This document shows positions 16,257-22,521 of a DNA stretch of 32,083 bases, piece by piece. A program made the translations under genes and the position numbers. The DNA lies in contig CAJJUK010000016.1 in assembly GCA_905195085.1 (NCBI GenBank), positions 1-32,083 on the forward strand, read 5' to 3'. Origin of the DNA: an uncultured Christensenella sp. (GTDB taxonomy: Bacteria; Bacillota; Clostridia; Christensenellales; UBA1242). Below the pieces are notes generated by a model that saw nothing but the letters and a program-made list of their open reading frames with translations, had not been told where the DNA came from and did no database searches. The stretch's first letter is position 1, and the number at the start of each line of letters is the position of its first letter.

Positions 16257-17654
16257 ATGAACAGCACCGCAAGATCCCTTACGCTTTCAAAAAGCACAAC
16301 AAAAAGTTTGGAAATCACATTAAAAGTCTTGGCAGTCATAGGCATGGTCTTGGCAATAGGAAAATTCTTTTTCCCAGCGACCATGGAACAATTCACTCAT
16401 TTCACATCTGCTTGGTCAATTGGCAACATAATCAGATGGTTTATGTTTGGCGGAGCAATCTACATTCTGATGGCTGCTTTCTATAAAAACGAAAAAATGG
16501 CTAATGTCGCAAAACTCTTTTTGATTCCACTGACATTAATTTCAATCATATTCCTGCCTGATTTCATCAATTTCAACACAAGTCTGACAGATCCAACCAA
16601 CAGCGCCCTGCTCCTTACTGTTATGATTTTGGAAATTGTTGTTCTGATTGCAAGTTCCGTTTTGATCATAATTCTTGCGGGGGGGGGATTTCGAGAGATA
16701 AACTTTTGGAAAACGCTTAAAACTTTCCTATTTGTCGTTCTTTTCACAACCCCACTCAACATTTTAGAGTTTTTCAAGTACATAATCCCAGAAAATGTTC
16801 TTGCAGGTTTGGCCTACCACAACTTTGGATTTTGGCATTTGATTGCAATCTTTGTTTTGATTGCGGTAACACTTGGACTTTATTTCTTCCTGAGGAAAAA
16901 AGATGAAGAAGAAAAGTGGCAACTTCTTGTTATTCTGTCATTGACATTCATTTTGACATACGTATCCAAAATTTCTGTATCTTTCATATCTGGATACCAA
17001 GGAAAAACACAATGGTTCAATATGCTCCCACTCTATGTTTGTGACATTGGTGCAATATTGATTCCTATTGCCATGTTAACAAAAAAGAAGTTTTTCTTGG
17101 ACAATCTCTTCTTTGTGAATGCGGTTGGCGCAATGTCCGTTTTTGTGTTTATGGGAATCGACTCCTTAAACGGAAATAATTACATATTCAGTTTTAACTA
17201 TCTATATTTCATTTTGACACACGCCTTGCTCTTTGCATTGTCAATCATGCCTGTTCTATTGAAACTGTTCAAACCAAAATTCAAAGGAATATTAAATGGC
17301 ATTGCCGTCTTCACAGTTCTTTACATAGTCGCAACAGTTGTCAGTGCATACATCTCAACAATTGCCTTTCCAACTGACAACCCTGACATTTGGGTTTATT
17401 GGATGCCGAACTATTGCTTCACACAAATCTGTCCGCTTCCATTGCCTTTTAATTTCCCTTCAACAACAATCTTGGGTATGTCTTTCAATATTCCGTATTT
17501 GATATTGTTATACATTTTCTACATCCTAATGTTCTTAGCATTTCAAGGTCTATGGAAAATCGGAGAACTCATCGCCAAAGCGGTTCAAAACAACAGACAA
17601 AGAAAACTTGAAAACAAAAGCATGACAATCATAATGAAAGCATTAAAAAAATAG
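16257..17654 (+). CDS. YwaF/TIGR02206-like integral membrane protein
   Basis: A 465-aa multi-pass membrane protein with about ten hydrophobic segments. The central LPLYVCDIGAILIPIAMLTK resembles the LPLHLCD signature of the YwaF (TIGR02206) family, and HALLFALSIMPVLL fits the next helix. Members are 210-250 aa, so about 200 N-terminal residues (four or more helices) are extra. Function is unknown. AGGAG lies 6 nt before the ATG. A run of nine G at 16679-16687 encodes part of AGGGF; a one-base change would truncate the protein near residue 145. It is transcribed divergently from rpsJ; its promoter is not clear. Confidence 0.65.
   Translation: MNSTARSLTLSKSTTKSLEITLKVLAVIGMVLAIGKFFFPATMEQFTHFTSAWSIGNIIRWFMFGGAIYILMAAFYKNEKMANVAKLFLIPLTLISIIFLPDFINFNTSLTDPTNSALLLTVMILEIVVLIASSVLIIILAGGGFREINFWKTLKTFLFVVLFTTPLNILEFFKYIIPENVLAGLAYHNFGFWHLIAIFVLIAVTLGLYFFLRKKDEEEKWQLLVILSLTFILTYVSKISVSFISGYQGKTQWFNMLPLYVCDIGAILIPIAMLTKKKFFLDNLFFVNAVGAMSVFVFMGIDSLNGNNYIFSFNYLYFILTHALLFALSIMPVLLKLFKPKFKGILNGIAVFTVLYIVATVVSAYISTIAFPTDNPDIWVYWMPNYCFTQICPLPLPFNFPSTTILGMSFNIPYLILLYIFYILMFLAFQGLWKIGELIAKAVQNNRQRKLENKSMTIIMKALKK
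16679..16687 (+). repeat. Nine-G homopolymer inside the YwaF-like gene
   Basis: The run falls in codons for Ala-Gly-Gly-Gly about 30% into the gene. Homopolymers of this length slip readily during replication, so the gene may be switched on and off by frameshift. Confidence 0.8.
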
Positions 17655-17675
17655 TCCGTTTTGGACTATTTTTTC
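17645..17675. terminator. Bidirectional terminator between convergent genes
   Basis: ATAGTCC pairs with GGACTAT around a GTTTT loop, flanked by A-run and T-run on either side, so it can end transcription from both strands. It contains the stop codons of both the YwaF-like gene and the convergent gene. Confidence 0.85.
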
Positions 17676-18217
17676 ATTTCTCTTTCACATTCATCAAAAT
17701 CATCATCATATCTTCTTGGATTATTTGGTTTTTCATAGGTTTCAATAAAAGGATCAAAACCATATTCTCTCTTGTTTTCTTCTCTTTTATCATGCAAAAC
17801 AACAAATCTGTCATAAACCGTCCCACGATTCCCGACAACTCTCAAATCTGCTGAAACTTGATTGATGACAAAATCCTTGATTGACAAACCAGGCAATTTT
17901 TTGCTTACTTCATCAGCAACCAAGCCATTTGCAGTTCCGTCAAAAGCGAAAGCGGTTGGCCCAATTGTTTTTATTGCTTTTTTGATTATCGCTTCAAATT
18001 CCCTGTTTGCCATCATGGTTTGTTTTTGACCATTTTCACCTTTTTCCACTTTTGCATTAAAAACAAAGTTGTCAGCAATTTCAACTATGGCTTTGCCAGA
18101 ACAATAGATTCTGTAAATTCTATTATCATGAATAATATCTCCAAACGATTTCAAAAGTCCTTTAAATGGTCTTTCAAATTCAACTTGCCAATCAATAATT
18201 GTTGTATTATTTTCCAT
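17666..18217 (-). CDS. Protein of unknown function
   Basis: Not recognised. The 183-aa product is soluble, with no signal peptide or membrane helix. It has an N-terminal part rich in beta-type residues (TIIDWQVEFERPF, then RIYRIYCSGKAIVEIADNFV), a central region around VADEVSKKLPGLSIKDFVIN, and a polar, Asp/Glu/Arg-rich tail (about residues 145-183). The ATG at 18217 is chosen because a GTG 36 nt upstream lies inside the promoter -10 box; AGGAG is rather far, 13 nt away. It has its own promoter and ends in the bidirectional terminator. Confidence 0.7.
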   Translation of the reverse strand: MENNTTIIDWQVEFERPFKGLLKSFGDIIHDNRIYRIYCSGKAIVEIADNFVFNAKVEKGENGQKQTMMANREFEAIIKKAIKTIGPTAFAFDGTANGLVADEVSKKLPGLSIKDFVINQVSADLRVVGNRGTVYDRFVVLHDKREENKREYGFDPFIETYEKPNNPRRYDDDFDECEREMKK

Positions 18218-18241
18218 TTTTCTTAATTCACTCCTGAAATA

Positions 18242-18270
18242 ATTATATCTCACATCACTTCAAAAGTCAA
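18242..18270 (-). promoter_or_regulatory. Promoter of the 17666-18217 gene
   Basis: TTGACT (18265-18270), 17 bp, TATAAT (18242-18247). Start of transcription near 18235 leaves a short leader containing CAGGAG. Confidence 0.8.
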
Positions 18271-18278
18271 TATTCACT

Positions 18279-18938
18279 TTAAATCGCTTTTTTCAATTCA
18301 TTTGATGAATTTTCTCTCTTAGTTGATAAATCACAAAAATATTTCAATGTTTTGTTTTTGCAATATTGTTTATTAACAGCATTTTCGTCTGCAACATTTT
18401 CAAGTTCAACGTCTCCAAGTCTTTGATACATTTCCAAAACATTCTCTTCAAAATTTCCATCTTTCCAACAAGAAGCTGGGAGATTTTCACAAAATGTTTG
18501 ATAACTCTGATAAGATTTTGAAACATCAAATCTGTTCAACATCAATGCGGTCATCATTTCAACATTCTTGTCGTCCAACAAAGAATCAATTTGATCCAAA
18601 GAAAAATCTTTCTTAAATTCTGGATATCTCAGCACACCACCATCATGTATGATTGAGATTATTGTTTGACGACCTTTTTCAATAACACAAAAACAGTTTT
18701 GAAAATATCCATGTTCAATTTTTCGCAATTGCACTTTAGAAAATCTGTCACAAACAACTTCATTATGATTTGGAAGGTTCAACATAAAATATTGCCAATG
18801 TGGTTCACACTCGACAGAAACAATAGGACACCCCTCCCATTTTTCATTTGTAACCGCTTCAAGGCCAACTCTCTTATGTGATTGGTTTCCAACTAAAATA
18901 TCAACATATCTTTCACTTAAATTAACAATTTTTCTCAT
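18279..18938 (-). CDS. Protein of unknown function
   Basis: Not recognised. The 219-aa product has no signal peptide or membrane segment. It is rich in Asn, Glu, Lys and Cys, with cysteines spread across it (CPIVSVECEPHW, NCFCVIEKG, FCENLPASCWKD). The N-terminal half looks mixed alpha/beta, the C-terminal half helical. GGAG lies 10 nt before the ATG. It has a good promoter of its own and no clear terminator, so it may read through into the 17666-18217 gene. Confidence 0.7.
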   Translation of the reverse strand: MRKIVNLSERYVDILVGNQSHKRVGLEAVTNEKWEGCPIVSVECEPHWQYFMLNLPNHNEVVCDRFSKVQLRKIEHGYFQNCFCVIEKGRQTIISIIHDGGVLRYPEFKKDFSLDQIDSLLDDKNVEMMTALMLNRFDVSKSYQSYQTFCENLPASCWKDGNFEENVLEMYQRLGDVELENVADENAVNKQYCKNKTLKYFCDLSTKRENSSNELKKAI

Positions 18939-18962
18939 ATCCGTAAAACTCCGACAGCGGAC

Positions 18963-18991
18963 ATTCTACCATTTTCACAAACAAAAGTCAA
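18963..18991 (-). promoter_or_regulatory. Promoter of the 18279-18938 gene
   Basis: TTGACT (18986-18991), 17 bp, TAGAAT (18963-18968). The -35 region TTGACTTTTG is shared with the promoter at 18242. Confidence 0.75.
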
Positions 18992-19062
18992 TATCAATCT
19001 TAGCAATTTTTTGTCGAATTTCAATATTTTTGTTTCTCAAAATAAATTTTTAATTTTCCTGT

Positions 19063-19090
19063 TTGCAATTATCTCATTAAGTGGTAAAAT
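19063..19090 (+). promoter_or_regulatory. Likely promoter of tRNA-Pro
   Basis: TTGCAA (19063-19068), 16 bp, TAAAAT (19085-19090), about 20 nt before the tRNA. Confidence 0.5.
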
Positions 19091-19112
19091 CATATATAAG
19101 AAAATCAACTTG

Positions 19113-19188
19113 CGGAGTGTAGCGCAGTGGCCAGCGCGCATGGTTCGGGACCGTGAGGCCGTGAGTTCAAATCTCACCACTCCGACCA
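19113..19188 (+). tRNA. tRNA-Pro (anticodon CGG)
   Basis: A full 76-nt cloverleaf: acceptor CGGAGTG/CACTCCG, D-stem GCGC/GCGC, anticodon stem CATGG/CCGTG with loop TTCGGGA (anticodon CGG at 19146-19148), T-arm GTGAG-TTCAAAT-CTCAC, and an encoded CCA end. It reads CCG codons. Confidence 0.95.
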
Positions 19189-19193
19189 AAAGA

Positions 19194-19227
19194 AAGAAAC
19201 ATCTCATTCACGAGATGTTTCTTTTTT
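19194..19227. terminator. Terminator after tRNA-Pro, shared with the convergent gene
   Basis: GAAACATCTC (19196-19205) pairs with GAGATGTTTC (19212-19221), followed by TTTTTT on the plus strand. The last codons and stop of the convergent minus-strand gene lie in the same hairpin. Confidence 0.8.
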
Positions 19228-19971
19228 CTCTTTTTCATCAAGATCAACCTTCTTCAATTCTTCATTTTTGACTTCGTCGTTTTGATTGCCGTTCTGCTCA
19301 AAAACCTCAGTCGCGTTCAAATTTTCAACTACATTGTTTGATTTTTTATCACTTTTTGTTTTGGATTTCTTTTTGTTTGATTTATTTTTTGACTTTTTAG
19401 AATTTCTCGAAAGGTGAAAAATGCTTAAAAATTTCCCCAACAGCAAAATGATTTTGTCAGCATGTTCCAACGAATATCTTTTCATAAATGCCTTACCTGA
19501 AATAAGTAATGCAGCAATAACCGCGGAAACAAGCGAAGATACAACAATTCCCATAAAGTCTGTCATGCTCTGAGTTATGAGAGCAGTTGCAACAGCCGCA
19601 CCAGCAGCACCACTCAAGATGGAGCAAATATCGCCCAATATATCAGCAACAATACTTGACACCCTGTCGGCATTTTTTTGCAACATGATAGCTTCTTTTG
19701 CACCACGCACTTTTTTTGCAGCCATGGCTCTGTAATTTTTCACATCACACGCAGTCACCGCCACACCTATCATATCTGTCAGAATGGCGATGAAAAGAAA
19801 GACAATGATGACGACAATTGCAATGGCGATGTTTGCACCATTAAGTGCGACTTCACTGAGCACACCAAAGGCCATAGACAAGCAAAACGAAAGAACCAGC
19901 ACAATCAGTGGCCAGCGGAAATATTTTTTGAATTTAGATTGATTTTTTTTGTCCTTTTTGGGGGCATCCAT
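19204..19971 (-). CDS. Multi-pass membrane protein with a charged tail, possibly CorB/DUF21-like
   Basis: A 255-aa protein with a lysine-rich N-terminus, then four hydrophobic segments: about residues 20-45, 52-75, a region after LGDICSILSGAAGAAVATAL (about 120-145) and 150-172. The stretch AILTDMIGVAVTACDVKNYR resembles small CorB-like membrane proteins of Bacillota; ion transport is not shown. The last 75 residues are Lys/Ser/Asn/Glu-rich and probably disordered. The ATG at 19971 follows AGGAG by 11 nt; the longer ORF lacks a ribosome binding site. Confidence 0.7.
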   Translation of the reverse strand: MDAPKKDKKNQSKFKKYFRWPLIVLVLSFCLSMAFGVLSEVALNGANIAIAIVVIIVFLFIAILTDMIGVAVTACDVKNYRAMAAKKVRGAKEAIMLQKNADRVSSIVADILGDICSILSGAAGAAVATALITQSMTDFMGIVVSSLVSAVIAALLISGKAFMKRYSLEHADKIILLLGKFLSIFHLSRNSKKSKNKSNKKKSKTKSDKKSNNVVENLNATEVFEQNGNQNDEVKNEELKKVDLDEKEKKETSRE

Positions 19972-20009
19972 TTTTATTTTTTCTCCTATAACAAACTTTA
20001 ATTCGATTA

Positions 20010-20038
20010 ATGATAACATAAAAACAAATTAAAGTAAA
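20010..20038 (-). promoter_or_regulatory. Likely promoter of the 19204-19971 gene
   Basis: TTTACT (20033-20038), 17 bp, TATCAT (20010-20015), just after the terminator of the large RNA. Confidence 0.5.
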
Positions 20039-20043
20039 ATACC

Positions 20044-20072
20044 AAAAATAGAGCCCTGTTACAGGCTCTATT
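20044..20072 (-). terminator. Terminator of the large RNA
   Basis: AATAGAGCC (20064-20072 on the minus strand) pairs with GGCTCTATT, followed by TTTTT. Confidence 0.85.
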
Positions 20073-20622
20073 GAAGACAACAAAAATAGTAAACCTTGTG
20101 TCATAGGTTCGGTCGGATTTCCCATTCTCGCACCCAATGTCGCCATCTGGGCAGTTTCCTTTTAAGCAAGACATAACACCGAATCGCCACTCAGAACACA
20201 CTATAATCCTATCTTTGTCTGCAAGAATGCAACAGTCTAGAAGTTTTCCTTGACAGTTTCATCAACTATTCTCTTCTTTTGCAAGCATAGTTTCATAAGC
20301 AAATAAATCTTCATGTTGGCCCACATAAAGAGATATTCTTAACGCCTAATCCCCATACACTCACTCAAAGTAGGCTACACTGCACACAGCTTTTACCGCA
20401 ATGCAGGTTCTTTCCCTAGAGAGTGGAAAACCACCCTGTTAGGTCTCCGCGAAAATTGGGTCGACAGTTATATGCCATTATAACCTGCCCAAGATTCTTA
20501 ACTTCCAGCACCTGCCCCAGTTTGGGCAACCAAAGCATGCACCAGAAACTTCATCGATGTGCCTCTCGACGCTATTACTTCGTCTTCCTAGTAAAGAAAC
20601 TGACTAGAATACTGCATCTTCA
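20044..20622 (-). ncRNA. Large structured non-coding RNA of about 580 nt (ROOL-like candidate)
   Basis: A gene-free stretch has a consensus promoter at one end and a terminator at the other, defining a transcript of about 579 nt. Local stems are plentiful: CTAGT/ACTAG, GACG/CGTC, TGCCC/GGGCA, GTTATA/TATAAC, GGGTGG/CCACTC around TTTT, CTGCAT/GTGCAG, TGCA/TGCA, CCCA/TGGG. No long ORF fits. Signatures of tmRNA, RNase P RNA, SRP RNA, 6S and group I/II introns were not found. Length and setting fit the ornate large RNAs of anaerobic Bacillota, best ROOL by size; OLE is an alternative. That assignment is inference. Confidence 0.6.
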
Positions 20623-20628
20623 AGAAAT

Positions 20629-20657
20629 ATTATAGCACAAATAAACAAAAAAATCAA
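20629..20657 (-). promoter_or_regulatory. Promoter of the large RNA
   Basis: TTGATT (20652-20657), 17 bp, TATAAT (20629-20634). Transcription should start near 20622. Confidence 0.8.
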
Positions 20658-20695
20658 CAGGCATAAAATAAGGCCGAATCAACATAAATATTTCA

Positions 20696-21274
20696 TCAGT
20701 TTTTTCTTCTAAAATCCAAAATTTCCATTGTGGCTGAATTAACCGTCAAAAAGAGATTTTCCAACTCCACAATGAAATAATGCCCGCCATTAACACAAGA
20801 ACTAATTCTTCCACCATCTACAATATTTTTTGAATTAAGAATACTTTTTTTACAGAAATCCAAAATATTGATTTCATTATCTAATTTTAAATTTTTTCTT
20901 AATTTTCTTTCAATTTTTTTATTTACAAACAATTTATCAATATTTTCTTTTAAGATTTTTAAATTTTGCTTAAATGTTTTATTTTCAATTTCACTCAAGA
21001 TATCTCGGCCATTTTGCAAGAACTCATAAGGAACAAAAATTCTTTGGTTTTCAAGATTTAACCCCAACGCCGTTCTTGCACCATTCCCAAAAGGTTGAGA
21101 AACGAATGGTATTTTGTTTCTCCTTAATTCTGTTTCCAGAAAATAAAACTGCTCATTTCTAATTTCGGTCAAAAAACAAAAATCTTTTGCTTCGACCTGT
21201 TTCAATCTTTTCTTGCCACAATTATGACCCACCTCTTGATCACAAACCATTTTACAATCATCACAATAAAACAT
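20696..21274 (-). CDS. Small protein with an N-terminal zinc-ribbon-like motif
   Basis: Function not recognised. The 192-aa product opens MFYCDDCKMVC...GHNCG, a four-cysteine zinc-ribbon-like knuckle. Residues 28-85 (LTEIRNEQFYFLETELRRNK ... IFVPYEFLQNGRDIL) recall the DUF2007-type fold of small signal-transducing-like proteins, a weak resemblance. A long Lys/Asn/Leu helical stretch follows, then a beta-rich C-terminus (HYFIVELENLFLTV). The ATG at 21274 has AGGAG 8 nt upstream; the longer ORF does not. It is locally more AT-rich than its neighbours. Confidence 0.65.
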   Translation of the reverse strand: MFYCDDCKMVCDQEVGHNCGKKRLKQVEAKDFCFLTEIRNEQFYFLETELRRNKIPFVSQPFGNGARTALGLNLENQRIFVPYEFLQNGRDILSEIENKTFKQNLKILKENIDKLFVNKKIERKLRKNLKLDNEINILDFCKKSILNSKNIVDGGRISSCVNGGHYFIVELENLFLTVNSATMEILDFRRKN

Positions 21275-21300
21275 AGCCCTAGCTCCTTTTATTTGCAAAA

Positions 21301-21309
21301 ATTATAACA
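21301..21309 (-). promoter_or_regulatory. Extended -10 promoter of the 20696-21274 gene
   Basis: TGTTATAAT (TGn plus TATAAT at 21301-21306) without a clear -35 box. Confidence 0.55.
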
Positions 21310-21355
21310 CAAATTAAAATACCCACAAATAAAAATATCGTTAAAAGATAAAAAT

Positions 21356-21390
21356 AAAAAGCATGAACATTTTCGTTCACGCTTTTTTTG
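21356..21390 (-). terminator. Terminator-like hairpin after the decayed tRNA copy
   Basis: GCGTGAAC pairs with GTTCATGC on the minus strand, followed by TTTTTA. It is a diverged duplicate of the tRNA-Asn terminator at 21605, with substitutions that keep the pairing. Confidence 0.6.
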
Positions 21391-21533
21391 CTCATCAGGT
21401 AGGGTTGAAGTGACTGAAAAATTCAACAGTGTTGAATTTTTAACTTCAACGGGCAACAAGAATAATGTTGCCCCGCCGTCTCGGGTGAACCTACGACCTT
21501 GCGGTTTAATTCCGCTTCGCTCCATGCTCTCCG
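21391..21533 (-). pseudogene. Decayed tRNA-Asn copy split by a hairpin-rich insertion
   Basis: Fragments match the nearby tRNA-Asn: the 3' end (plus strand ctcatcaggtagg) and the T-arm to anticodon arm (gaacctacgaccttgcggtt). Between them, inside the T-loop, are about 76 nt that include a long hairpin (21404-21450) and GGGCAAC/GTTGCCC (21451-21473), flanked by TGAA on both sides. The anticodon loop lacks the conserved T33 and the CCA is missing, so it is not a working tRNA. Confidence 0.6.
21404..21473. repeat. Nested inverted repeats within the tRNA remnant
   Basis: GTTGAAGT...ACTTCAAC encloses an 11-bp perfect repeat AAAAATTCAAC-AGT-GTTGAATTTTT; a second 7-bp stem GGGCAAC/GTTGCCC follows. 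No transposase is present. Confidence 0.8.
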
Positions 21534-21601
21534 AGTTCAGCCTGCGTCTGTTAACCATTTCCTTCGGAAATACATCAAAGATGTGCAAGGTCTTAAAAAA
21601 T

Positions 21602-21630
21602 AAAAAGCATGAACATTTTCATTCATGCTT
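21602..21630 (-). terminator. Terminator of tRNA-Asn
   Basis: GCATGAAT pairs with GTTCATGC on the minus strand, followed by TTTTTA, directly after the tRNA 3' end. Confidence 0.75.
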
Positions 21631-21634
21631 TTCT

Positions 21635-21709
21635 TGGCTCCTCAGGTAGGATTTGAACCTACGACCTTGCGGTTAACAGCCGCCTGCTCCACCGCTGAGC
21701 TACTGAGGA
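21635..21709 (-). tRNA. tRNA-Asn (anticodon GTT)
   Basis: A full cloverleaf on the minus strand: acceptor TCCTCAG/CTGAGGA, D-arm GCTC...GAGC, anticodon stem-loop GCGG-CTGTTAA-CCGC (anticodon GTT), T-arm GTAGG-TTCAAAT-CCTAC, discriminator G and encoded CCA. It decodes AAC and AAT. Confidence 0.95.
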
Positions 21710-21730
21710 ATATCAACGGTTACGTGACAT

Positions 21731-21759
21731 ATTTTATCAAATATGAAATATTATGTCAA
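21731..21759 (-). promoter_or_regulatory. Promoter of tRNA-Asn
   Basis: TTGACA (21754-21759), 17 bp, TAAAAT (21731-21736). Confidence 0.8.
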
Positions 21760-21789
21760 CATTTTTTGAAAAAAAATTTCAAATTATCA

Positions 21790-21822
21790 AAAAAATTAAA
21801 GAGTCTTCTTGGACTCTTTAAT
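21790..21822 (-). terminator. Terminator of the 21818-22441 gene
   Basis: An 11-bp perfect stem ATTAAAGAGTC/GACTCTTTAAT followed by TTTTT on the minus strand; it includes the gene's stop codon. Confidence 0.85.
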
Positions 21823-22441
21823 CTGCTTTATCTTTGTTTGTCTCTGTTCGTTGCGTTTGCATTGCATTAAACACTTCTTGCAAACGTTCTGTGGCATCTC
21901 TGTCATCTTTTTGAGCTTTAGCAATCTTTGCATCAACAATATCCCCCACAAGTTGACTTTCAATGGCAAGCTTCTTACCTCTTGAACCAGCGCCAATCTT
22001 GAGAGCTTCTTTCATTTTTTCTCCAAAGCCTTCTCTCAAATAGATTTCTTGCGGAATGGCATCTAAATAGAACTTCAATTTTTTTACTGAAGCAGGTGTA
22101 ACAGTTTTTGAACTTACACCCTTTCTTAAAATGCTTAATTCCTGGCAAATTTTATCTTCAAGTGCAGTTTTTGTGTAGATTTTAACACTTGTGGTATCAT
22201 CTTGTATAATTTTATAGAAATAGGTGTATTTTGTTGAAAAACTTGTGACGCAAACACGATGAAGAAAAAACACAGAACTTGGAACGCTCACGTTGTTTCC
22301 AACTTGAAAAGGAACGCTTCGATAATACCAATCCATACTGTCAGTCCTGAACCATTCCCCAGCCTTTATATCGTCAATAACTTCACTAAGATTGCAACAT
22401 TTAAGTGTGAAACCACCCGTGCCATCATATATATTTCTCAT
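21818..22441 (-). CDS. Protein of unknown function
   Basis: Not recognised. The 207-aa product has no signal peptide or membrane segment. Residues 1-95 look beta-rich, with aromatic patches (EWFRTDSMDWYYRSVPFQVG, then KYTYFYKIIQDD); residues 100-207 are helical and charged, ending in a coiled-coil-like run (AKIAKAQKDDRDATERLQEV). GGAG lies 8 nt before the ATG. It is a single-gene unit with a strong promoter and terminator. Confidence 0.7.
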   Translation of the reverse strand: MRNIYDGTGGFTLKCCNLSEVIDDIKAGEWFRTDSMDWYYRSVPFQVGNNVSVPSSVFFLHRVCVTSFSTKYTYFYKIIQDDTTSVKIYTKTALEDKICQELSILRKGVSSKTVTPASVKKLKFYLDAIPQEIYLREGFGEKMKEALKIGAGSRGKKLAIESQLVGDIVDAKIAKAQKDDRDATERLQEVFNAMQTQRTETNKDKAD

Positions 22442-22459
22442 ATTTCAAACTCCGAAGAG

Positions 22460-22488
22460 ATTATAACACCAAACCCTGCCAAAGTCAA
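22460..22488 (-). promoter_or_regulatory. Promoter of the 21818-22441 gene
   Basis: TTGACT (22483-22488), 17 bp, TATAAT (22460-22465). Confidence 0.8.
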
Positions 22489-22493
22489 TAACA

Positions 22494-22521
22494 AAAAAAC
22501 GCACAAATAAAGTGCGTTTTT
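22494..22521 (-). terminator. Terminator of the ABC exporter gene
   Basis: AAAACGCAC pairs with GTGCGTTTT around a 7-nt loop, followed by T-run, at the end of the gene. Confidence 0.8.

Noticed and set aside
20044..20622. tmRNA, RNase P RNA or group II intron for the large RNA
   Set aside because: The tmRNA ends and tag, the RNase P core GAGGAAAGTCC and an intron domain V were not found.
21289..21649. ORFs across the tRNA-Asn repeat region
   Set aside because: They overlap tRNA-derived sequence on both strands and have no start signals or recognisable product.
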